NCBI GenBank assembly: GCA_016200765.1
Contig: JACQEC010000386.1
Location: 1-11,833 of the forward strand
DNA: 11,833 bases
Direction: 5' to 3'
From: Chloroflexota bacterium
GTDB lineage: Bacteria; Chloroflexota; Anaerolineae; JACRMK01
The position numbers were made by a program, and so were the translations under genes. Shown one piece after another: positions 6,615-11,833 of this stretch (within the stretch, counting starts at the first letter, position 1; the number at the start of each line of letters is the position of its first letter). Under the pieces are notes generated by a model. The model was given only the letters and a program-made list of their open reading frames with translations. It was not told the origin of the DNA and did no database searches.

Positions 6615-6651
6615 AGGGGATCGGGGTCAACGTATCCCGATCCCCTTGTTT
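6615..6651 (+). terminator. Rho-independent-like terminator after ugpB
   Basis: An 11-bp stem (6615-6625 with 6636-6646, core GGGGATCGGG / CCCGATCCCC) with a 10-base loop is followed by TTGTTTGT. It begins 51 bases past the ugpB stop. The U-tract is interrupted by G, so efficiency may be partial. Confidence 0.75.
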
Positions 6652-6680
6652 GTCGGTTGACGCAGAGCGTGAGAACCCTG

Positions 6681-6773
6681 ATGACCCGTTACACCATCAT
6701 TTTCACCGCCCTGCTGATCAGCGCGTGCGGCTCGGCGGCGGGCGGGGTCCAGTCCCCTGCCGCCGAACTTTGA
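6681..6773 (+). pseudogene. Truncated glpQ copy: lipoprotein signal peptide only
   Basis: The ATG at 6681 opens a 30-codon frame (MTRYTIIFTALLISACGSAA..., TGA at 6771-6773) homologous to the start of the intact glpQ at 9290 through the lipobox Cys16. Homology stops near 6746, where other DNA begins. The short frame is intact and could still make a small lipopeptide, but it is best read as a glpQ cut off by insertion of the region to its right. Confidence 0.7.
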
Positions 6774-7066
6774 ATCCAGCCCGCAAGTGGATAACGGCCG
6801 CCTCGAAGTCCGCACCCTGATCAACAGCGGTATGCTGAGCGGCTATCACGATTGGCCCCCGGTGGCGCAGGTGTTCAACCTACGAGTCCTACGTCCGCCG
6901 CGGGTCGAACTCGCGGCCGCGCGATAGCGTGGTGTATGGCCTGAGTCAGTCTGACGCGCGCCGAGACGGATCCGGCCCGCTTGCTGGAACTCAGGCGCGC
7001 CTGCTGGGGCATTGAGAGTGGCTTGCATTACCGGCGCGATGTAATCTTACGCGAAGAGCGGAGACC
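6774..7066 (+). mobile_element. Degraded transposase remnant (ISAs1-like)
   Basis: Three pieces in three frames match the C-terminal part of ISAs1-type DDE transposases in order: QVDNGRLEVRTL followed by GYHDWPPVAQVFNLR (from about 6784), VVYGLSQ (from 6929), and LTRAETDPARLLELRRACWG then IESGLHYRRDVILREE (from 6951). Family members typically read GRxExRTL...DWPGxxQVFRLER...VVYGIT...RLLxLxRxHWGIENGLHYxRDVTxxED. Two frameshifts and the missing N-terminal half make it inactive. No terminal inverted repeats are recognisable. It lies at the left side of the GT39-like cargo gene, so an IS may have brought that region in. Confidence 0.65.
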
Positions 7067-7075
7067 TTCAAAATA

Positions 7076-7103
7076 TTGACAAAACATCACAAGAGATTAT
7101 CAT
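7076..7103 (+). promoter_or_regulatory. Promoter of the GT39-like gene
   Basis: A perfect TTGACA (7076-7081), a 16-base spacer and TATCAT (7098-7103, five of six) lie in an AT-rich patch 66 bases before the ATG at 7170. It starts just where the transposase remnant ends, so the remnant's last codons overlap it. Confidence 0.6.
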
Positions 7104-7169
7104 ATCACGGACTCCCCCAGAGAGAGCATCTCAGGCCGCGAATGGTGTGTCAAAAAGACCTCAACCCAA

Positions 7170-8984
7170 ATGAACCCAATGGTTGCGCTACCCGATAAAC
7201 GCCGGCTGTTTCGCTATATGTCATCCGGCATTATCGTGCTGTCTCTCGTCTTGACTGCGGCTTATAGTCTGATGACGCCCGCCTGGGAATCTCCCGATGA
7301 GGTCGGACATTTTTACTACGTCTTTCAGCTCCTGACGACGCGCTCGCTTCCCGTACAGCAACTCGGCGTATTGGGGGAAGCCCATCAACCACCACTCTAC
7401 TATTTCATAGCCGCTCTTGCCGCCTTTCCATCCGACTTTGGCAATACGACGGGCGCCTACACGTATAACTCGCACTTCATCTTGGCTGGGCAAGGTGGAA
7501 GCGATGTGAACGCCGGCCTGCACTCAAGCGTCGAGACGTTTCCGTTTCAGGGTCAAGCGCTCGCCCTGCACTTGGCGCGGGGAATCTCCGTGTTCATGGG
7601 CGTGGCTACGGTAGCGCTGACCTTTGCGCTCACACATGAGATTTTCCCTGATTTTCCTCTGATCACCCTGCTGGCTGGTGCATTAGTTGCGTTTAACCCC
7701 CAATACCTATTCATCAGTGGCTCAGTCAACAACGACAACTTACTAACACTTGCGGCTACTGCCGTCTGGTGGCAAATCCTTCGAATATTGAAGCGGCCAA
7801 ATCAATGGCAGCCATGGTTAATCTTAGGGGTATTGATAGCTATTGCCATTCTAGCCAAAACGTTTGGCTTGGTTGTGTTGGCTGTGACTGGAATGGTTCT
7901 TGCGGCATTCATGGTTCAGCGGCGGTCGCCCAAATTATTGTTTCAGGGGGCCATGGCGATAAGTTTGCCCGTGCTTCTAGTCACACAATGGTGGTTTATC
8001 CGCAACCAGATTCTCTACGGTGACCCTCTTGGGTGGGGCATATATGAAAAGGTGTATGATGTCAATTTACGCCACAGCCCGCTCCAGTGGAACGATTTGA
8101 TCGATATGTTTTCCACCCAGTTTCGCTCTTTCTGGGGTGTCTTTGGTTGGATGAACATCACGCCGCCCGATTGGTTCTATGCGGTCTATCAAATCTTGGG
8201 CCTCGCGGGGCTAGTCGGTATAATATTTTTCACGGCGAGGCGTTCGCAGCATCTGTCTGGCATACAAAAACAGATGCTCGCATGCCTGGCTCTCTTCATT
8301 GTCGTTCAGGAGGCTTACCTGATAGTGTTGAATACTCGCTGCAACGTCTCGTGTTACCAAGGTCGTTATCTCTTTCCGATCATCGGACCGCTTGCAGTGA
8401 TGATCAGTTGGGGCCTGACCAGTCTATTTCCGAGACGCATCGTATCTTGGCTAGTAGGCGGCCTTATGATCGTGCTCATAGGCATAGCCGTATTCGTTCC
8501 TCTCCGCGTAATCTCACCTGCCTATCGCATCGCGGCACAACCGAAATGGGCGCTATGGTTTGTGCCCTACAAGACGGATATCACGTTTGGTCACATGTTT
8601 GAGCTAAAAGGATACGATGTAAGCAAAGCACAAGATGGCACGTCGGTCAAACTCACCTTGTACTGGCAAGCTGCAAGCAAGCCAGATTTCAACTATTCGG
8701 TTTTCGCACACCTGATCGACGGCTCGGACCGGCTAATTGCCCAGCAAGACCACGCGCCTGGAGAGACACTGCAGTTTCCGCCAGTGGCATGGTCGCTAGG
8801 TGATATCATCGCTGACGAGCACTTGATGGCGGCTCCTTCTCCATTGGCTCAAGGTACCTATCGCCTGCGTGTCGGCGTTTATCGCTGGGATACCGGTGAA
8901 CAGTTGGCCATTACGTCGAAAGGTCTTGCGGGCAATGAATTTGTCGTCTTGGACCAGACGGTAACCTTGGGCAGCACCCCGTAA
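7170..8984 (+). CDS. GT39-like / DUF2142-type polytopic membrane glycosyltransferase
   Basis: The 604-residue protein has an N-terminal helix (about 15-35), then SPDEVGH (41-47), where acidic residues sit in the first outer loop as in GT-C enzymes, and HQPPLYY (72-78), a motif shared by Chloroflexi glycosyltransferases of the GT39/DUF2142 type. About ten more membrane helices follow to roughly 455. The C-terminal 130 residues (475-604) form a predicted beta-sandwich (KLTLYWQA, FAHLIDGSDRLIAQQD, YRLRVGVYRWDTGEQL) common on such proteins in this phylum. It probably transfers a sugar from a polyprenyl carrier outside the membrane; acceptor unknown. The gene is visibly more AT-rich than its neighbours, unrelated to G3P metabolism, has no good SD, and lies between two copies of the ugpB-glpQ junction, so it is likely acquired cargo. 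Confidence 0.75.
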   Translation: MNPMVALPDKRRLFRYMSSGIIVLSLVLTAAYSLMTPAWESPDEVGHFYYVFQLLTTRSLPVQQLGVLGEAHQPPLYYFIAALAAFPSDFGNTTGAYTYNSHFILAGQGGSDVNAGLHSSVETFPFQGQALALHLARGISVFMGVATVALTFALTHEIFPDFPLITLLAGALVAFNPQYLFISGSVNNDNLLTLAATAVWWQILRILKRPNQWQPWLILGVLIAIAILAKTFGLVVLAVTGMVLAAFMVQRRSPKLLFQGAMAISLPVLLVTQWWFIRNQILYGDPLGWGIYEKVYDVNLRHSPLQWNDLIDMFSTQFRSFWGVFGWMNITPPDWFYAVYQILGLAGLVGIIFFTARRSQHLSGIQKQMLACLALFIVVQEAYLIVLNTRCNVSCYQGRYLFPIIGPLAVMISWGLTSLFPRRIVSWLVGGLMIVLIGIAVFVPLRVISPAYRIAAQPKWALWFVPYKTDITFGHMFELKGYDVSKAQDGTSVKLTLYWQAASKPDFNYSVFAHLIDGSDRLIAQQDHAPGETLQFPPVAWSLGDIIADEHLMAAPSPLAQGTYRLRVGVYRWDTGEQLAITSKGLAGNEFVVLDQTVTLGSTP

Positions 8985-8987
8985 AAG

Positions 8988-9197
8988 GGCCGGGCGACCG
9001 CCGACACGCAGAAAGCCTTTGACGCCCAGCAGACGGCCATGATTATCGAGTCTACGGCGGGCCTGCGCTCGCGCCAGCGGACGGAAACAGCCATTGAGGA
9101 AGTCTTGGGTGGCAAGGCCACATCCCAGCAGGCGCTGGACAAGGCCGCCGAGGACGTGACGAAGCTCATCACGGACTATAACAAGAGCGTTAAGTAG
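8988..9197 (+). pseudogene. ugpB 3' fragment with internal in-frame deletion
   Basis: It codes GRATADTQKAFDAQQTAMII..., jumps at RSRQRTETAIEE to the last part of UgpB and ends ITDYNKSVK with TAG at 9195-9197. Relative to the intact gene it lacks the first 262 codons and a further 122 codons (366 nt), joined near a GCGC microhomology. The frame is open throughout and is the same frame as the GT39-like gene, separated from it only by TAA and one codon. No start codon or SD of its own is evident. Confidence 0.85.
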
Positions 9198-9224
9198 GCC
9201 AGCGGCGCGGTCACGCTGGAATCG

Positions 9225-9260
9225 GGGGATCGGGGTCAACGTATCCCGATCCCCTTGTTT
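9225..9260 (+). terminator. Terminator-like hairpin directly before glpQ
   Basis: This second copy of the ugpB terminator has a 10-bp stem (9225-9234 with 9245-9254), the same 10-base loop and TTGTTT after it. It ends about 30 bases before the glpQ ATG, so it stands in the glpQ leader and would limit readthrough into glpQ-glpD or act as an attenuator. Confidence 0.7.
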
Positions 9261-9289
9261 GTCGGTTGACGCAGACCATGGGAACCCTG

Positions 9290-10207
9290 ATGACCCGTTA
9301 CACCAGCATTTTTGTCGCCTTGCTGGTCAGCGCGTGCGCCCCGGCAGCGGGCGCGCCTCCGACCGCCGCGCCTGCCGTGAGCTTGTCGAACGCGCCTGCC
9401 GCCGCGAGCCCTTACTCCCTACTCCCTACTTCCTACTCCCTCGTATCGGTGATCGCGCATCGCGGCGGCGCGGGCTTGGCTCCGGAGAATACGCTCGCGT
9501 CGTTCAAGAACGGCATCGCTCTGGGCGCCGACTTCATCGAGATGGACACGCATCTCAGCCAGGACGGCATCGTGATGGTGATCCACGACCCGACGCTGGA
9601 GCGCACCACCGATGGCGCCGGCCCCGTAGCCGCCAAAACGCAGGCCGAATTGCAGAAGCTCAACGCCGCGGCCAAGTTCCAGAATGGCAAGGTCGAGCCT
9701 CAACCGGTGCCCACCTTCGCTCAAGTGCTTGATCTGGTGAAAGCCTCCGCCGGTGTGCGCGTGGAAGTGGAGATCAAATTGCCACTGCAGGGCCGCTACG
9801 CGGGCATCGAGGAGAAGTTGCTGAAAGAAGTGAGCGACCGCGGCCTTGAAAGCCGCGTGCAGGTTTCTTCCTTCGACTTTGACACCCTTAAAGAGGTCAA
9901 ACGGCTCAACCCGCGCATCAAGACGGTTGCGCTGATGAGCGTGGAATTCTTTCGAGCAGCGCCGCCCGACCAACCGGCGAAAGTGGTTGGCGCGGCGCAG
10001 GCCGCCGGAGCCGATCTGATCGCGGTCAACAAAGACCTCCTCACGGCGGGCATGGTCGCCGAGGCTCACCAGCGCGGCCTGAAGGTCGAGGTCTGGACGG
10101 TGGATAGCGAAGTGGAGATGCAGAAGTTCATCCGCATGGGGGTGGACGGCATTATCTCTAACCAGCCGGATGTTTTGAAGAAAGTGGTGGCGCCATCGGC
10201 TCCCTGA
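9290..10207 (+). CDS. glpQ: Glycerophosphodiester phosphodiesterase, lipoprotein (GlpQ-like)
   Basis: The 305-residue protein hydrolyses glycerophosphodiesters to sn-glycerol-3-phosphate and an alcohol. A lipoprotein signal (lipobox VSAC, Cys16) and an Ala/Pro linker (17-51) precede a GDPD TIM barrel. Catalytic and metal residues are visible: H57-R58 (HRGG), E66-N67, E84 and D86 (EMD), H99-D100 (HDPTLERTTDG), E-x-E-I-K near the middle, and the C-terminal VWTVD and GVDGIISNQPD. ATG 9290 is preferred because the truncated copy at 6681 keeps exactly this ATG; ATG 9278 and TTG 9266 are alternatives. The linker contains two repeat-derived stretches (9378-9390 and 9413-9440). Outside location suits release of G3P for UgpB. 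Its TGA overlaps a possible CTG start of glpD. Confidence 0.9.
   Translation: MTRYTSIFVALLVSACAPAAGAPPTAAPAVSLSNAPAAASPYSLLPTSYSLVSVIAHRGGAGLAPENTLASFKNGIALGADFIEMDTHLSQDGIVMVIHDPTLERTTDGAGPVAAKTQAELQKLNAAAKFQNGKVEPQPVPTFAQVLDLVKASAGVRVEVEIKLPLQGRYAGIEEKLLKEVSDRGLESRVQVSSFDFDTLKEVKRLNPRIKTVALMSVEFFRAAPPDQPAKVVGAAQAAGADLIAVNKDLLTAGMVAEAHQRGLKVEVWTVDSEVEMQKFIRMGVDGIISNQPDVLKKVVAPSAP
9413..9440 (+). repeat. Four tandem 7-bp units inside the glpQ linker
   Basis: TACTCCC, TACTCCC, TACTTCC, TACTCCC run head to tail and code for YSLLPTSYSL (residues 42-51), just before the catalytic domain. Because 7 is not a multiple of three, gain or loss of one unit would shift the frame before His57. A 13-base match to the dispersed repeat at 6572-6584 lies close by at 9378-9390. 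Confidence 0.85.
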
Positions 10208-10215
10208 ACAACGAC

Positions 10216-11833
10216 GTGTACGACCTCATCGTCATCGGCGGCGGCATCAACGGCGCCGGCATCGCGCGCGACGCCGCCCAGCGCGGCCTCTCGGTGGCGC
10301 TGTTGGAGAAGAACGACTTCGCTTCCGGCACCACGCAGGCGCCGACGCGCTTGATTCACGGCGGCCTGCGCTACCTTGAGTATTTCGAGATCGGGCTCGT
10401 CTTTGAGTCCCTGCAAGAGCGTGAGGCGCTCCTGCGCATCGCGCCGCATCTGGTCAAGCCTCTGCCGTTCTTGATTCCCATTTACCGTCACAGCCGGCGC
10501 GGCGTCCTGCTCGTCAACCTCGGCATGGTGGCCTACGACCTGCTGTCGTACCACAAGAGCGTGCCGCGCTACCGGCGGCTAAATCGGGCGCAAACGCTGG
10601 CTCTGGAGCCCGGCCTGGAGCCGGATGGACTGCTCGGCGGTGTCCTCTATTACGATGCGCAGGTCGAATGGCCGGAGCGGCTCTGCCTCGCCAACGCGCT
10701 GGCCGCGCGGTCCGATGGCGCGTTTGTGCGGAACTACGCCGAAGTGGTGGGGCTGTTGGGCGACGCCAAGTCCGTCGAGGGCGTGCAGGTGCGCGAGTCG
10801 CTGACCGGCAAGACCTATGCCCTGCGCGCGCGCCTCGTGGTCAACGTGGCCGGGCCGTGGGCCGACCAGATCACCTCCCTATTGGGCCCACAGGAGCCGC
10901 GCCGCATCTTCCCCACCAAGGGCACCCATCTGGTGGTGCCCAAGTTCGCCGCCGCGCCGTCCCATGCCATCTACATCGAGGCCAAGAGCGATGGCCGCCC
11001 TTACTTTGTGGTGCCGTGGGCTGATCGCTACCTGATCGGCACCACGGATGACCCGTTCACGGGCGATCTGGACGACGTTCGCCCGTTGGAAGACGAGGCG
11101 CAGTACCTGCTCTCGGAAGTGAATCAGGTCTTCCCGCAGGCGCGCCTGACGACCGAAGACGTTCTGCATACCTACTCCGGCCTGCGCGCCCTGCCGATGC
11201 AGAAAGGCCGGACGACCAGCGCGCTCTCGCGCCGGGCGTTTATCCACGACCACGAGAAGGAAGAGGGTGTGCGCGGGTTGATTTCCATCATCGGCGGCAA
11301 GCTCACCGCCTACCGGCGGCTGGCCGAAGAGGTGGTTGATCTGGCCCAGCGCAAGCTCAACGTGCTCAACCCGAAGCCGTGCCGCACCGCCCGCTCGCCA
11401 TTGCCGGGCGGCGAAATGGACGCGCTTTCGGATGACCTCCAATCCGAAGTGCGCGCCGCCGCCGCGCGCTACGAACTGCACGCGTCGCAGGTCGAGCATC
11501 TGATCCGGCTCTACGGCGCGCGCTACCGGGACGTGCTGGCGCTGGTGGACGACGCGCCGCAGTTGGGCGCGCGGCTGTCGCGCTCCGCGCCGGACATCGC
11601 GGCGCAGGCGGCGTATGCGGTCGAGCACGAGATGGCGGTGCGCCTTAGCGACTTCTTCGTGCGGCGCAGTGGGCTGGTTGCGCGCGACGCGGGCAACGAA
11701 GCCACCCTCGCGATGGTCGCGCAAGTTTTTGCCGAGCGTCTGCGCTGGGACCGCCCCACGACCCAGCGCGAGTGCGACGCGTGGCGCGAAGAACGCGCGC
11801 GCCTGTTCACGTTGCAAATTGACCATCAGAAAA
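10216..11833 (+). CDS. glpD: Glycerol-3-phosphate dehydrogenase GlpD, open at right edge
   Basis: This flavoprotein oxidises sn-glycerol-3-phosphate to dihydroxyacetone phosphate and passes electrons to quinone at the membrane. From GTG 10216 the frame begins with the FAD-binding DLIVIGGGINGAGIARDAA. It continues with LIHGGLRYLE (near 48-57), a central substrate/FAD domain (VNVAGPWADQI, FPTKGTHLVV, YFVVPWADRYLIGTTD), SGLRALP, and ISIIGGKLTAYRRLAEE. A C-terminal DAO_C helical domain runs from about 400 (YGARYRDVL, AVEHEMAVRLSDFFVRRSGL). No stop occurs before the edge, with 539 codons visible against about 500 in E. coli GlpD, so little is missing. There is no ATG: GTG 10216 or CTG 10204, which overlaps the glpQ TGA as CTGA, must serve. 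Translation is probably coupled to glpQ. Confidence 0.92.
   Translation, partial: MYDLIVIGGGINGAGIARDAAQRGLSVALLEKNDFASGTTQAPTRLIHGGLRYLEYFEIGLVFESLQEREALLRIAPHLVKPLPFLIPIYRHSRRGVLLVNLGMVAYDLLSYHKSVPRYRRLNRAQTLALEPGLEPDGLLGGVLYYDAQVEWPERLCLANALAARSDGAFVRNYAEVVGLLGDAKSVEGVQVRESLTGKTYALRARLVVNVAGPWADQITSLLGPQEPRRIFPTKGTHLVVPKFAAAPSHAIYIEAKSDGRPYFVVPWADRYLIGTTDDPFTGDLDDVRPLEDEAQYLLSEVNQVFPQARLTTEDVLHTYSGLRALPMQKGRTTSALSRRAFIHDHEKEEGVRGLISIIGGKLTAYRRLAEEVVDLAQRKLNVLNPKPCRTARSPLPGGEMDALSDDLQSEVRAAAARYELHASQVEHLIRLYGARYRDVLALVDDAPQLGARLSRSAPDIAAQAAYAVEHEMAVRLSDFFVRRSGLVARDAGNEATLAMVAQVFAERLRWDRPTTQRECDAWREERARLFTLQIDHQK

Larger units (their letters stand above)
5988..6746 (+). repeat. Left copy of duplicated ugpB-tail / terminator / glpQ-start
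   Basis: This segment matches 8988-9355 in order, except that 6076-6441 (366 nt, approximate ends) and 6570-6594 (25 nt) are absent from the right copy. By eye the matched ugpB part differs at about 3 positions in some 200 bases, the spacer at about 7 in 98, and the glpQ signal-peptide part at about 10 in 50, so divergence rises to the right. Confidence 0.9.
8988..9355 (+). repeat. Right copy of duplicated ugpB-tail / terminator / glpQ-start
   Basis: Direct-repeat partner of 5988-6746. It starts three bases after the GT39-like stop codon and runs into the intact glpQ. Recombination between the two copies would remove the transposase remnant and the GT39-like gene and restore one ugpB-glpQ junction. 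Confidence 0.9.

Noticed and set aside
8087..8602. 171-codon plus-strand frame inside the GT39-like gene
   Set aside because: Alternative frame of a long coherent membrane protein, with no motif of its own.
5988..8990. The starts of the two repeat copies are exactly 3000 bases apart
   Set aside because: A round number with no biological meaning; noted only because assembly artefacts can make neat offsets. The sequence differences between copies argue against a simple artefact.
1..11833. tRNA, rRNA, riboswitch or CRISPR arrays
   Set aside because: None seen: no spaced identical repeats, no clover-leaf candidates, and no recognisable riboswitch core; only short palindromes and tandem units were found.

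Overview
The window is GC-rich bacterial DNA whose proteins look like those of Chloroflexota, probably Anaerolineae-like. Reasons: lipoproteins with Ala/Pro/Thr linkers, a membrane glycosyltransferase with a C-terminal beta-sandwich as often found in that phylum, and many short dispersed palindromes between genes. The phylum is inferred from gene style and repeats only.

Layout. The minus strand (1-3004) holds the first codons of a gene leaving the left edge, an intergenic stretch rich in repeats, and a compact operon. In transcription order that operon is a broken hypothetical gene carrying a repeat insertion (3004-2519), an SRPBCC/AHSA1-like protein (2491-2102), a MOSC-domain protein (2105-1338, GTGA overlap) and a class A beta-lactamase-fold serine hydrolase without a signal peptide (1322-393). 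Two back-to-back promoters at 3012-3070 separate it from a plus-strand glycerophosphodiester/glycerol-3-phosphate cluster: ugpA, ugpE, an intergenic region holding palindromic elements, ugpB, an insertion region, glpQ and glpD (open at the right edge).

The plus-strand genes fit one pathway. The lipoprotein GlpQ would hydrolyse glycerophosphodiesters outside the membrane, UgpB would capture sn-glycerol-3-phosphate (or the diester), UgpA/UgpE would import it, and GlpD would oxidise it to dihydroxyacetone phosphate and feed electrons to quinone. The transporter ATPase (UgpC/MsmK type) is not in the window.

The most unusual structure lies between ugpB and glpQ. The ugpB tail, a hairpin terminator and the glpQ signal-peptide start occur twice (5988-6746 and 8988-9355). 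The left copy keeps ugpB intact and glpQ cut to 30 codons. The right copy keeps glpQ intact and ugpB reduced to a short fragment with an in-frame 366-nt internal deletion. Between them lie a frameshifted transposase remnant and a more AT-rich gene for a GT39-like membrane protein with its own promoter. This reads as a duplicated junction with reciprocal loss around foreign cargo. GlpQ's linker also contains four tandem 7-bp units that could make the gene phase-variable. I do not see a wholly new biological system; the interest is in genome rearrangement and possible regulatory rewiring.
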